Origin: Oscillospiraceae bacterium
GTDB lineage: Bacteria > Bacillota > Clostridia > Oscillospirales > QAMX01
Direction: 5' to 3'
NCBI GenBank assembly: GCA_015067825.1
Contig: SVLQ01000001.1
Span: forward strand, 76,485-140,484
Length of the DNA stretch: 64,000 nucleotides
Below the pieces are notes generated by a model that did no database searches, was not told the DNA's origin, and saw only the letters and a program-made list of their open reading frames with translations. Shown one piece after another: positions 16,710 to 26,432 of the stretch (positions are counted from its first letter, which is position 1; every line of letters begins with the position of its first letter). Both the position numbers and the translations under genes were made by a program.

Positions 16710-18641
16710 ATGAATAAAGGAAAATACTACATCACGACAGCGATTGCCTACACGTCGCGCGTGCCGCACATCGGCAATACCTACGAAGCCGTTTTGGCCG
16801 ACGCGATCGCCCGCTATAAGCGTCTGACCGGCTATGACGTTTTCTTCATGACCGGTACGGATGAGCACGGCCAGAAGATCCAGCAGCAGGCCGAAGCTGA
16901 AGGCGTGACCCCGAAGGAACACGTTGACCATATCGCCGGCGAGATCCGCCGCATCTGGGATATGATGAACGTCTCGTACGATAAGTTCATCCGTACGACC
17001 GACGAATTCCACGAAAAGAGCGTTGCCAAGATCTTCAAACAGCTCTACGATCAGGGCGATATCTATAAATCCAAATACACCGGCCATTATTGCGTCGCCT
17101 GTGAATCGTTCTTCACCGATACGCAGCTTGTCGATGGCAAATGCCCGGACTGCGGCGGCCCGGTCGAGATTGCCAGCGAAGAATCCTACTTTCTGCGCCT
17201 CTCCAAGTATGCCGATCGCCTGATGCAGCACATCGAAGAAAATCCGGACTTTATCCAGCCCAAAGCGCGCAGAAACGAAATGGTCAATAACTTCCTCAAA
17301 CCCGGTCTCCAGGATCTTTGTGTTTCGCGTTCGTCTTTCAGCTGGGGTATTCCGGTCGAATTTGACCCCGGCCACGTCATCTACGTCTGGATCGATGCAC
17401 TCTCTAACTATATCACCGGTCTTGGCTATCGTCCGGGCGAAACCAGCGAGATGTACTCGAAATACTGGCCGGCCGACGTGCACCTGATTGGCAAAGATAT
17501 CCTCCGCTTCCATACGATCTATTGGCCGATTATTCTGATGGCGCTGGGCGAACCGCTGCCGAAGAAAGTCTTTGGCCATCCGTGGCTTTTGATGGGCGGC
17601 GAAAAGATGTCGAAGTCCAAGGGCAACGTCATCTACGCCGACGATCTTGTCAAATATTTCGGCGTCGATGCCGTCCGCTACTTTGTTCTCAACGAGATGC
17701 CGTTTGCATCCGACGGCAGCCTGACCTATGAGCTGGTTGCGGCCCGCTATAATTCCGACCTTGCCAATATCCTTGGTAACCTCGTCAACCGCACAATGGC
17801 GATGACCGGCAAGTATTTCGGCGGTGTCGTTCCGGCCTGCGGCGAACTGACCGAAGTCGACAACGATCTGCGTGCAACCGCAGCCAACGCGGTGGCGTCG
17901 GTTGAAAAAGCGATGGACGAACTGCGTGTTGCCGATGCAATCGGCGAGATCTGGACGCTGCTGCGCCGCTCCAACCGCTATATCGACGAAACCGAACCGT
18001 GGGTCCTTGCGAAAGACGAAGCGAAGAAGGAACGTCTCGGTACAGTTCTGTACCATCTGCTCGAATCGATCCGTACGGCTGCCGTTCTGCTGAAGGCGTA
18101 TCTGCCGGAGACTGCGGAACGCATCTTCCGTCAACTCAACACCGAAGAAACCGCTTACGAATCGGTGCTCGCGTTCGGTGCGATGAAATCGGGCGTAGCT
18201 CTCGGCACTTCCGAAGTCCTGTTTGCCCGTATCGATGAAAAAGCGCTGATGGAACAGATCGAAAAAGACAATGCCGTTCCGGAAGAACCCAAGCGTGAAT
18301 ATGCTCCGCTGGCCGAAGAGATCAGCTTTGATCAGTTTATGGCGATTGATCTGCGCGCTGCGAAGATCCTCACCTGTGAACCTGTTAAAAAGAGCAAGAA
18401 GCTTCTGAAAATGACGGTTGACCTCGGTTTTGAAGAACGTCAGGTCGTTTCCGGTATTGCTGCGTGGTATAAACCGGAAGATCTGATCGGGAAGACCGTT
18501 GCGTTCGTGGCGAACCTCAAACCTGCCAAACTCTGCGGTGTTGAAAGCCAGGGCATGATCCTTGCCGCCGACGGTGCCGATGACAGCGCCCAGGTTCTCT
18601 TCCTGCCCGCCGGTACGGAACCGGGCGATAAGATCCGCTGA
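16710..18641 (+). CDS. metG: Methionyl-tRNA synthetase
   Basis: A 643-residue class I synthetase. The HIGH-type motif is HIGN (20-23). A zinc-knuckle CVAC/CPDC lies near 128-150. KMSKS is in GGEKMSKSKGNVI near 300. The C-terminal ~110 residues form a Trbp111-like tRNA-binding domain (FDQFMAIDLRAAKI, VVSGIAAWY, VESQGMIL). AAAGGGAAG precedes the start. The last stop base overlaps the tatD start. No T-box motif is visible upstream. Confidence 0.97.
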   Translation: MNKGKYYITTAIAYTSRVPHIGNTYEAVLADAIARYKRLTGYDVFFMTGTDEHGQKIQQQAEAEGVTPKEHVDHIAGEIRRIWDMMNVSYDKFIRTTDEFHEKSVAKIFKQLYDQGDIYKSKYTGHYCVACESFFTDTQLVDGKCPDCGGPVEIASEESYFLRLSKYADRLMQHIEENPDFIQPKARRNEMVNNFLKPGLQDLCVSRSSFSWGIPVEFDPGHVIYVWIDALSNYITGLGYRPGETSEMYSKYWPADVHLIGKDILRFHTIYWPIILMALGEPLPKKVFGHPWLLMGGEKMSKSKGNVIYADDLVKYFGVDAVRYFVLNEMPFASDGSLTYELVAARYNSDLANILGNLVNRTMAMTGKYFGGVVPACGELTEVDNDLRATAANAVASVEKAMDELRVADAIGEIWTLLRRSNRYIDETEPWVLAKDEAKKERLGTVLYHLLESIRTAAVLLKAYLPETAERIFRQLNTEETAYESVLAFGAMKSGVALGTSEVLFARIDEKALMEQIEKDNAVPEEPKREYAPLAEEISFDQFMAIDLRAAKILTCEPVKKSKKLLKMTVDLGFEERQVVSGIAAWYKPEDLIGKTVAFVANLKPAKLCGVESQGMILAADGADDSAQVLFLPAGTEPGDKIR

Positions 18642-19414
18642 TGCAGCCTCTGATTTTTGACACCCACGCACACTACGACAGCAGTCGCTTTGCCGATGAC
18701 TGCGATGCGGTGCTTGCAGCAATGCCGCAAAAGGGGATCGGCCTGATCCTCAACGCGGCTTGTGACCTGAAGAGCTCGCTGACTTCCCAGCAACTTGCCC
18801 AGCGGTATCTGTTCGTCTATGCTTCGGCCGGGATCCACCCGCACGAAGCAAAAGACGTCCCGGCAGATTGGGAGCAGCAGCTGAAACAGTTTGCGACGTA
18901 TGAAAAGTGTGTGGCGATCGGCGAGATCGGCTTGGATTACCACTACGATTTTTCCCCTCGTGAGACCCAACGGGAACTGTTTGCCGCGCAAATGGAAGTT
19001 GCGGCGGAACTCGGACTACCCGTGATCATCCACGAGCGTGAAGCCCTGACGGATACTTTGGATATCCTACGCTCATTTCGCGGCAGAGTGCACGGCGTGT
19101 TTCATTGCTTTTCCAACAGCCTTGAGACCGCACGGATCGTCTTGGATCTCGGCTACGATATCGCACTCGGTGGGACGGTGACCTTTAAGAACGCGCGTCA
19201 TGCGCCGTTGGTTGCTGCCGGAATCCCGGCCGACCGCCTGCTTGTTGAAACGGATTGCCCGTATATGGCACCGGTTCCGATGCGCGGACAACGTAACGAC
19301 TCATCGTATCTTTCGTATATTATCGAAAAAATTGCGGAAGTTCGGCAAACGACCTTTGAAGCAATTGTAGAGCAAACCTATCAAAACGGCTGCAGACTGT
19401 TTGGTATCAACTGA
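18641..19414 (+). CDS. tatD: TatD family metal-dependent hydrolase
   Basis: A 257-residue TIM-barrel DNase/hydrolase. Metal ligands are visible: DTHAHYD near residue 8, Glu in GEIGLDYHYD near 98, His in PVIIHERE near 133, His in GVFHCFS near 158 and Asp in LVETDCPYMAP near 208. The start overlaps the metG stop (TGATG), a very common metG-tatD pairing. Members act as 3'-5' DNases or D-aminoacyl-tRNA deacylase-like enzymes; the substrate here is not determined. Confidence 0.95.
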   Translation: MQPLIFDTHAHYDSSRFADDCDAVLAAMPQKGIGLILNAACDLKSSLTSQQLAQRYLFVYASAGIHPHEAKDVPADWEQQLKQFATYEKCVAIGEIGLDYHYDFSPRETQRELFAAQMEVAAELGLPVIIHEREALTDTLDILRSFRGRVHGVFHCFSNSLETARIVLDLGYDIALGGTVTFKNARHAPLVAAGIPADRLLVETDCPYMAPVPMRGQRNDSSYLSYIIEKIAEVRQTTFEAIVEQTYQNGCRLFGIN

Positions 19415-19429
19415 CAGCTAAGACATAAT
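19401..19429 (+). promoter_or_regulatory. Possible promoter of the Gfo/Idh gene
   Basis: TTGGTA (19401-19406), a 17-base spacer and CATAAT (19424-19429), partly inside the end of tatD. This is a weaker match than most promoters here. Confidence 0.45.
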
Positions 19430-19445
19430 ATAGGAGGTATTCTTG

Positions 19446-20624
19446 ATGGATACTCTGCGGATTGGTGTTATCGGGATCGGCAATATGGGATCTGCTCACG
19501 TTGCACGAATCACCAAAGGCGAAGTCAAGGGCATGGTGCTTGCGGCGGTTTGCGATATCGACGAGAAAAAACGCATGGCTGCGAGCGAAGCTCTGAAAAA
19601 CGTAACGGTTTTTGACGATTATCACGCATTGATCGATTCCGGTCTGTGCGATGCGATCATCATTGCAACTCCGCATTATTTCCACCCGGAGATTGCGATC
19701 TACGGTATGGAACACGGCGTCCACGTTCTGACCGAAAAACCGGCCGGTGTCTACACCGCGCAGGTCAAGGCGATGAACGAAGTTGCCGAAAAGAGCGATA
19801 AGGTCTTTGGCATCATGTTCAACCAGCGCACGACACCGATCTTTGCCAAGGCACGTGAGATTCTGCAGTCGGGTCAGCTCGGTGAAATGAAGCGCGTTGT
19901 GTGGCTGATCACCAACTGGTATCGCAATCAGGCGTATTTCGATTCCGGATCCTGGCGTGCGACCTGGGCCGGTGAAGGCGGTGGTGTACTCTTAAACCAG
20001 TGTGTCCATAACATCGACCTTTGGCAGTGGATCTGCGGCATGCCGGTCAAGATCCGCGGTTTTGCCAAATACGGAAAATACCACAACATCGAAGTCGACG
20101 ACGACGTGACGGTTTACGCCGAATACGCCAACGGTGCGACCGGTACGTTTATTACCACCACCGGTGAATATCCGGGTACGAACCGCTTGGAGATCAGCTG
20201 TGATAAGGGCAAGATGGTCATTGAAAACGGCGTCCTCAAGCTCTGGCAGCTTGATCGTTCCGAACGTGAATACTGCTTCGACTCCAATACGAATACGCCG
20301 AAGCCGGAGATTACCTACAGCGAGCTGACCTTTGACAAAAAGGGGACTGCGCATACCGGTATCTGCCAGAACTTTACCGATGCCATCCTGACCGGTTCGC
20401 CGCTGCTTTCACCGGGCGTTGAAGGCATCAACTCGCTGGAGATCATCAACGCGATCTATCTGTCGGATTGGACCGAAAGCACGGTTACTCTGCCTGTGGA
20501 TGAAAAACGCTATTTCGAGCTGCTGCAGGAACGTGTTGCCACCTCGAAACTGCGTGATGCCGACGACAGCACGTTCCGTTCGACGGCGGATACGCTTTCC
20601 GACCGTTGGTCGGTCAAATGGTAA
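19446..20624 (+). CDS. Gfo/Idh/MocA family oxidoreductase
   Basis: A 392-residue NAD(P)-dependent dehydrogenase. The N-terminal Rossmann fold starts RIGVIGIGNMGSAH. The family's EKPAGV motif near 100 carries the catalytic-region Lys. The C-terminal alpha/beta domain contains GGVLLNQCVHNIDLWQW, with the conserved Asp/His pair. Substrates in this family are sugars, inositols or derivatives; which one cannot be read here. The start is ATG 19446 with AGGAGGT seven bases upstream; the TTG just before is too close. Confidence 0.92.
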   Translation: MDTLRIGVIGIGNMGSAHVARITKGEVKGMVLAAVCDIDEKKRMAASEALKNVTVFDDYHALIDSGLCDAIIIATPHYFHPEIAIYGMEHGVHVLTEKPAGVYTAQVKAMNEVAEKSDKVFGIMFNQRTTPIFAKAREILQSGQLGEMKRVVWLITNWYRNQAYFDSGSWRATWAGEGGGVLLNQCVHNIDLWQWICGMPVKIRGFAKYGKYHNIEVDDDVTVYAEYANGATGTFITTTGEYPGTNRLEISCDKGKMVIENGVLKLWQLDRSEREYCFDSNTNTPKPEITYSELTFDKKGTAHTGICQNFTDAILTGSPLLSPGVEGINSLEIINAIYLSDWTESTVTLPVDEKRYFELLQERVATSKLRDADDSTFRSTADTLSDRWSVKW

Positions 20625-20649
20625 TAGCACAGGGAGCACCAGCATATAT

Positions 20650-20693
20650 CTTTGACAGACCCCGTTGAAAACGGGAAATTGCCAATGTCAAAG
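20650..20693. other. Compound stem-loop after the oxidoreductase gene
   Basis: An outer inverted repeat CTTTGACA/TGTCAAAG encloses an inner CCCGTT-GAA-AACGGG hairpin. There is no clear T-run after it. It could be an imperfect terminator or an RNA-stabilising element. A nearby second pair, TTGCCAA (about 20679) and TTGGCAA (about 20728), adds to the structure. Confidence 0.5.
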
Positions 20694-20743
20694 TTGGTCA
20701 AATATCACGGGATATCACATCCGAAATTTGGCAATAATAAACA

Positions 20744-20772
20744 TTGTAAAATCACCGGATTTTGATTATCAT
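20744..20772 (+). promoter_or_regulatory. Promoter of groES-groEL
   Basis: TTGTAA (20744-20749), a 17-base spacer and TATCAT (20767-20772), immediately upstream of the CIRCE element. Confidence 0.7.
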
Positions 20773-20779
20773 ATATATG

Positions 20780-20806
20780 TTAGCACTCGGAACAAGAGAG
20801 TGCTAA
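20780..20806. promoter_or_regulatory. CIRCE element (HrcA operator)
   Basis: TTAGCACTC (20780-20788), nine bases, then GAGTGCTAA (20798-20806): an exact match to the CIRCE consensus bound by the heat-shock repressor HrcA. It sits just downstream of the -10 box, where bound HrcA blocks transcription. hrcA itself is not in this window. Confidence 0.98.
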
Positions 20807-20848
20807 CCCGATCAAACAAAGTCCAACATTCTTAGGGAGGAAACAAAT

Positions 20849-21133
20849 ATGAAACTCAAGCCCTTGGCCGACCGTGTCGTTGTGAAAATGGTCGAAGCTG
20901 AAGAAACCACCAAGAGTGGCATCATCCTGACCGCTTCTGCGAAGGAAAAACCGCAGATCGCCGAGATCGTTGCGGTTGGCCCCGGCGGTATCGTCGAAGG
21001 CAAAGAAGTCAAGATGTACGTCAACGTTGGCGATAAGGTCATCACCAGCAAATATTCGGGCACGGAAGTCAAACTCGACGGCGAAGAATACACAATCGTC
21101 CGCCAGAGCGACATCCTTGCGATCTGCGAATAA
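20849..21133 (+). CDS. groES: Co-chaperonin GroES
   Basis: A 94-residue Hsp10 that caps GroEL. It shows MKLKPLADRVVVKM, the mobile loop ETTKSGIILT, PGG in the middle and KYSGTEVKLDGEEY. AGGGAGG precedes the start. First gene of the CIRCE-controlled operon. Confidence 0.98.
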   Translation: MKLKPLADRVVVKMVEAEETTKSGIILTASAKEKPQIAEIVAVGPGGIVEGKEVKMYVNVGDKVITSKYSGTEVKLDGEEYTIVRQSDILAICE

Positions 21134-21165
21134 TTCTGCAGAAGCGTCCGATTTGATAAATTTAG

Positions 21166-22809
<1,644 letters not shown>

Positions 22810-22844
22810 TCCTTGCCCCAATTACCTCTCTCATAAAAATAGCA

Positions 22845-22880
22845 AAAGGCGCAGCACTTCGGTGCTGCGCCTTTCTCTTA
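22845..22880 (+). terminator. Rho-independent terminator of groES-groEL
   Basis: The stem is AAAGGCGCAGCAC with GTGCTGCGCCTTT around a stable TTCG loop, followed by CTCTTATTT. Confidence 0.9.
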
Positions 22881-22891
22881 TTTCAAACATG

Positions 22892-22937
22892 AAAAAAGCT
22901 TCACTGCGCAGGAGGTGAAACACGGTGAAGCTTTTTT
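22892..22937 (-). terminator. Terminator of degV
   Basis: The inverted repeat AAAAAAGCTTCAC (22892-22904) and GTGAAGCTTTTTT (22925-22937) lies downstream of the degV stop. On the minus strand the stem runs into TTTTTT. The 20-base loop happens to contain AGGAGGT. Confidence 0.82.
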
Positions 22938-22994
22938 GGGCTCTGGCCGGCAGTACCACTCGAAAACCGCCGACGATCTATTTCAGAATATGAA

Positions 22995-23852
22995 TCAGAC
23001 AGATTGTTTGGCGAAAAAAGCGACCGCGATTGCCCCAGGGCCGGCGTGTGTGCCGATAGAGCTACCGATGACGGAAACCGGGAGGCTATCGGTGTGACCT
23101 TCCCAAATCGCACGGCTGTTTTCAATATAGCCTTTTAATAGTGCGTCATCGTTTCCGGAATAGGCGAGATGGACCGGCATTGTGAAATCGATGCCACCTT
23201 TTTTTTCAACGGTCTCGTTGAGAAGATTGTTACTTTGCCGCGATCCACGCGCCTTGCCTAAAATCATAGCCTCACCGTCCTTGATACCGATAACAGGCTT
23301 GATATTCAAAAGTCCGCCGGCAAGGGCAGCAACGCGAGAGAGACGGCCTCCCTTATAAAGATATTCCAGCGTGTCCACTAACGCGAGCAGACAAACACGT
23401 TTTTTTGCCGTTTCCAGTTCAGCGGCAATTGCAGCCGCGCTCCAACCGAGATCGCGCAGCGCGACTGCGTAGTCGACCAGAACGCGCATGCCGACGGCAA
23501 CATTTTCGCTGTCAACGAGAGTAATATTGCCGCCGACATTGTCAGCCGCGATCTTTGCGCTCTGGTAGGTACCGGAGAGTTTGGAGGAAAGGGTGATAAC
23601 CAAAAGCTCATCGGTAGTTTGCTGTGCGGCACGGAATGTATCCTCGAATTCAAATGGATTGACTTGGCTGGTTTGCGGAAGCTCTTTGCAGGTTTCCAGT
23701 TTTTCGTAGAATTCCCGGTGCGTGATCGTAATACCGTCAAGATATTCCACACCGTCGATACGTGTCTTCAGCGGTACGACAGTGATGTTGGCCGCTTGGG
23801 CTTCTTCGGGCAGGTAGTCGGCGCCGGAATCAATGATAATCTGCAAACTCAA
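22995..23852 (-). CDS. DegV family fatty-acid-binding protein (FakB-like)
   Basis: A 285-residue DegV protein, a family whose FakB members present bound fatty acids to the kinase FakA for phosphorylation. Typical features are the N-terminal IIIDSGADYLP, TSQVNPFEFEDTF (lipid and FakA contact region), SSKLSGTYQSA and the C-terminal GSSIGTHAGPGAIAVAFF. The start is TTG 23852 with GGAGG nine bases upstream. No fakA is nearby. The promoter is flanked by two matched palindromes, so expression is probably repressed by a dimeric regulator. Confidence 0.93.
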   Translation of the reverse strand: MSLQIIIDSGADYLPEEAQAANITVVPLKTRIDGVEYLDGITITHREFYEKLETCKELPQTSQVNPFEFEDTFRAAQQTTDELLVITLSSKLSGTYQSAKIAADNVGGNITLVDSENVAVGMRVLVDYAVALRDLGWSAAAIAAELETAKKRVCLLALVDTLEYLYKGGRLSRVAALAGGLLNIKPVIGIKDGEAMILGKARGSRQSNNLLNETVEKKGGIDFTMPVHLAYSGNDDALLKGYIENSRAIWEGHTDSLPVSVIGSSIGTHAGPGAIAVAFFAKQSV

Positions 23853-23885
23853 GATTGTGTTCCTCCGATAGATTTTTTAAAGGAT

Positions 23886-23899
23886 GTTGACAAATCAAC
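23886..23899. promoter_or_regulatory. Palindromic operator, copy 2 (degV leader)
   Basis: GTTGA-CAAA-TCAAC is a palindrome downstream of the degV -10 box. It matches the copy at 23930-23943 in both arms, and the centres are 44 bp apart. Confidence 0.65.
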
Positions 23900-23913
23900 T
23901 TCTTGTTGGTGAT

Positions 23914-23942
23914 AGTATAGCACATACTTGTTGATAAGTCAA
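23914..23942 (-). promoter_or_regulatory. Promoter of degV
   Basis: Minus-strand TTGACT (23942-23937), a 17-base spacer and TATACT (23919-23914). The -35 lies within the upstream palindromic operator. Confidence 0.82.
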
Positions 23943-23943
23943 C
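23930..23943. promoter_or_regulatory. Palindromic operator, copy 1 (over degV -35)
   Basis: GTTGA-TAAG-TCAAC is a palindrome that covers the degV -35 box. The TTGA-N4-TCAA form is typical of winged-helix dimers such as MarR-family regulators; the regulator is not identified. Confidence 0.65.
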
Positions 23944-23972
23944 ATCTTCTTGGATATATTTTTGCTACCCTA

Positions 23973-24001
23973 TTGACATGGGCAGGGAATTGGTATATAA
24001 T
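23973..24001 (+). promoter_or_regulatory. Promoter of the Re-citrate-synthase-like/GntR operon
   Basis: A perfect TTGACA (23973-23978), a 17-base spacer and a perfect TATAAT (23996-24001). Confidence 0.92.
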
Positions 24002-24014
24002 ATCTCCATTCCAT

Positions 24015-24026
24015 ATTGTATACAAT
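24015..24026. promoter_or_regulatory. Probable GntR/FCD-family operator
   Basis: ATTGTATACAAT is a perfect 12-bp palindrome at about +8 from the promoter, followed by further half-sites (ATACAAT, ATACAA) up to about 24042. It fits the TTGTnnnACAA pattern bound by FCD-subfamily GntR repressors. Such a regulator is encoded by the second gene of this operon. Confidence 0.7.
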
Positions 24027-24066
24027 TATACAATAATACAACAAGCAACTGAAAGGAACGAAGACT

Positions 24067-25434
24067 ATGCTCGACCGCAGCCGTAACTCGAACTTACTGG
24101 AACAGGATCCTTACAGATATACCCTGCAGGACGTTGATGAACCTGCTCTTTTCCGACAGATCTATCCCTACGATCAGATCCCCAAAGTCGTTTTCAACCA
24201 TCGCCGCGTTGACCTTGCGATGCCGGAAGACATTTGGATCACGGACACGAGCTTCCGTGACGGCATGCAGTCGCAGGCACCATATTCCGTCGAACAGATG
24301 CTTGATTTGTTCGACATGCTCCATCGCCTGAGCGGACCCAACGGCGTTATCCGTCAGACAGAATTCTTTGTCTACAGTGAAAAAGACCGCAAAGCGATCG
24401 AAAAATGTATGGAGCGCGGTTATCAGTTCCCGGAGATCACGACATGGATTCGTGCAACGAAGAAGGACTTCGAACTTGTCAAATCCATCGGTATCAAAGA
24501 GACCGGTATTCTCGTTTCCTGCTCGGATTACCACATTTTCAAAAAACTGCGCATGTCGCGCGGTGAAGCGATGGGGCACTACCTGTCGGTTATCTCCGAT
24601 GCGTTCGATGCTGGTTTGGTTCCGCGCTGCCACTTTGAAGACATCACCCGCGCCGACTTCTACGGCTTCGTCGTTCCGTTTGTCAACGCACTGATGGATA
24701 TGAGCCGCGATGCCGGTATTCCTGTCAAGATCCGTGTCTGCGACACGCTTGGCTACGGTATTCCGTATCCGGGGGTTGCTCTTCCGCGCAGCGTCCCGGG
24801 TATCATCAACGGCTTGCGCCACTATTCGGGTGTGCCGAGCGCGCAGCTCGAATGGCATGGCCACAACGATTTCTACAAGGCGGTTGCCAATGCGACAACC
24901 GCGTGGCTCTACGGCGCCTCGGCGGTCAACTGCTCGATGCTCGGTATCGGCGAACGCACCGGCAACGTGCCGCTGGAGGCAATGGTCATCGAATACGCCT
25001 CGCTGCGCGGTACAACTGACGGCATGGACACGCGCGTGATCACCGAAATCGCCGAATACTTTGAGAAGAATATGGGCTATGAAATCCCCGGTATGACACC
25101 GTTTGTCGGCCGTTACTTCAACCAGACCCGCGCCGGTATCCATGCCGACGGCCTGATGAAGGATGAAGAGATTTACAATATCTTCGACACAAAAGCACTT
25201 CTGAACCGCAGTGCCGGTGTCGCCATTAACGCTACCTCCGGCCTCGCCGGTATTGCTTATTGGCTCAACGAAACCTTCCGTCTGACGGGGGCGCAGCAGA
25301 TTTCCAAACACAGCGAGGTTGTTGCCCAAATGAAGGAATGGATCGATCATGAATACATGAGCGGTCGCCAGACCGTTATTTCGGACGAAGAAATGCGCAT
25401 GCTCGTACAGCGCTTTGCTCCGGAACTTCTTTGA
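24067..25434 (+). CDS. HMGL-like acyltransferase, probable Re-citrate synthase
   Basis: A 455-residue DRE-TIM metallolyase. The N-terminal catalytic motif TDTSFRDGMQSQ (about 59-70) supplies the Arg and metal Asp. HGHND near 267 gives the metal His pair, followed by GIGERTGNVPLE. The whole-length pattern resembles the clostridial proteins first annotated as isopropylmalate/homocitrate synthases and later shown in Clostridium kluyveri to be Re-citrate synthase (oxaloacetate plus acetyl-CoA to citrate), as I recall that family. The paired GntR gene also fits central carbon control. Homocitrate or citramalate synthase remains possible. Confidence 0.78.
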   Translation: MLDRSRNSNLLEQDPYRYTLQDVDEPALFRQIYPYDQIPKVVFNHRRVDLAMPEDIWITDTSFRDGMQSQAPYSVEQMLDLFDMLHRLSGPNGVIRQTEFFVYSEKDRKAIEKCMERGYQFPEITTWIRATKKDFELVKSIGIKETGILVSCSDYHIFKKLRMSRGEAMGHYLSVISDAFDAGLVPRCHFEDITRADFYGFVVPFVNALMDMSRDAGIPVKIRVCDTLGYGIPYPGVALPRSVPGIINGLRHYSGVPSAQLEWHGHNDFYKAVANATTAWLYGASAVNCSMLGIGERTGNVPLEAMVIEYASLRGTTDGMDTRVITEIAEYFEKNMGYEIPGMTPFVGRYFNQTRAGIHADGLMKDEEIYNIFDTKALLNRSAGVAINATSGLAGIAYWLNETFRLTGAQQISKHSEVVAQMKEWIDHEYMSGRQTVISDEEMRMLVQRFAPELL

Positions 25435-25452
25435 GGGAAGGGTCGATAGTCC

Positions 25453-26139
25453 ATGTACACTGCGATCAAAACCGAAAGCGATGGCGGGCCGCTGGCCTCG
25501 CGGGTTTTTCAGAAGATTGAAAAAGAGATCCTCGACGGCACTTTGCCATCCGGCGAAAGCCTGACGGAAGCAAAGCTCTGCGAACGCTTTGGCGTCAGCC
25601 GGACGCCGGTCCGCGAAGCGCTGTTCCAACTGGAGCAGGAAGGCTTGGTGCAGATCAAGCACAACAAAGGCGCTGTGGTTGTCGGCATCAGTGAAAAAGA
25701 TATTGAGGACATCTATACGATCCGCATGCATATCGAAGGTCTGGCCTCACGCTGGGCTGCGGAACGCATTACCGATGAAGAGAAGAAGCAGCTGATGGAG
25801 GTCGTCGACTTGGAGATGTTCTACGCATTCAAAGAAAACGTAGAACAGTGCCGTACGCTCGATCACAGCTTCCACGACGGTCTCTATACCGCCAGCCGCT
25901 CCAAACCGCTGCGGAATACACTTCGAAGCTTCCACAACTACATCGGCCGTGCCCGCGCTCAGTCTTTCAAAACCGGCGACCGCATCAAAATTGCCGCAAC
26001 CGAACATAAGGCGATTTTGGATGCGATCATTGCCGGTGACGGCGACCTGGCTGAGCAGCTGACGAAAGATCATATCGCCAAAGCAAAAGCAAATCTTCTC
26101 CGCTACTTCCACGGCAGCAACCTGGAAACCGAGTCTTGA
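25453..26139 (+). CDS. GntR family transcriptional regulator, FCD subfamily
   Basis: A 228-residue regulator. The N-terminal winged helix (about 12-75) contains LCERFGVSRTPVREALFQLEQEGLV. The C-terminal all-helical FCD ligand domain carries its metal-ligand pattern: Asp in TLDHSFHDGLY, the His in that segment, His in ATEHKAILDAI and a late DHIAKA. It follows the Re-citrate-synthase-like gene by 18 bases and probably binds the palindrome at 24015. The ligand is likely a carboxylic acid, by family trend only. Confidence 0.93.
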   Translation: MYTAIKTESDGGPLASRVFQKIEKEILDGTLPSGESLTEAKLCERFGVSRTPVREALFQLEQEGLVQIKHNKGAVVVGISEKDIEDIYTIRMHIEGLASRWAAERITDEEKKQLMEVVDLEMFYAFKENVEQCRTLDHSFHDGLYTASRSKPLRNTLRSFHNYIGRARAQSFKTGDRIKIAATEHKAILDAIIAGDGDLAEQLTKDHIAKAKANLLRYFHGSNLETES

Positions 26140-26164
26140 CAACGGAACGGAAAGAGTATATAAT
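26136..26164 (+). promoter_or_regulatory. Promoter of the M-box/mgtE transcript
   Basis: A perfect TTGACA (26136-26141, overlapping the GntR stop), a 17-base spacer and a perfect TATAAT (26159-26164). Confidence 0.92.
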
Positions 26165-26189
26165 ATTATTATACCCGCTAACAATTTGG

Positions 26190-26343
26190 CGGATATCTCG
26201 GTAGGCGAGGCTACCACAGGGATATGGGCTGCTGCCGTCGGCAGGTGGAGACACTTGCAGACCGGTCAACAGGGGATGTCGAATTAAGGCATACCTTAAT
26301 GCAGCTTCAACGCCCTGCGAAGCTGAAGCTTGAACGATTGGGA
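26190..26343 (+). ncRNA. M-box (ykoK) magnesium riboswitch
   Basis: The region matches the M-box in order: GGTAGGCGAGGCTACC, then GGGCTGCTGCC, then GGTCAACAGGGG, then TTAATGCAGCTTCAACGCC, then AACGATTGGGAT. M-box RNAs bind Mg2+ and shut off magnesium transporter genes when it is plentiful. The closing strand GATTGG (26336-26341) is complementary to CCAATC (26393-26398) in the 5' arm of the terminator. This gives a simple anti-terminator that Mg2+ binding would disrupt. mgtE follows. Confidence 0.93.
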
Positions 26344-26345
26344 TA

Positions 26346-26368
26346 ACACTGCTGCATCTCTGCAGCAG
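26346..26368 (+). other. Hairpin between M-box and terminator
   Basis: CTGCTGCA-TCTC-TGCAGCAG is followed by TTATCTTTG. It may be a minor or first terminator of the riboswitch expression platform, but its T-run is broken. Confidence 0.5.
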
Positions 26369-26386
26369 TTATCTTTGTGTGTATTT

Positions 26387-26421
26387 GCCGCACCAATCCA
26401 CCGGGATTGGTGCGGCTTTTT
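26387..26421 (+). terminator. M-box-controlled terminator
   Basis: The stem is GCCGCACCAATCC with GGATTGGTGCGGC around a four-base loop, followed by TTTTTAT. It lies between the aptamer and the mgtE coding region, so it is the expected off-switch of the M-box. Confidence 0.93.
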
Positions 26422-26432
26422 ATCTTACGGAG

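Noticed and set aside
16638-18722. A 694-codon minus-strand frame opposite metG
   Set aside because: Shadow of metG; runs through the metG promoter and tatD start.
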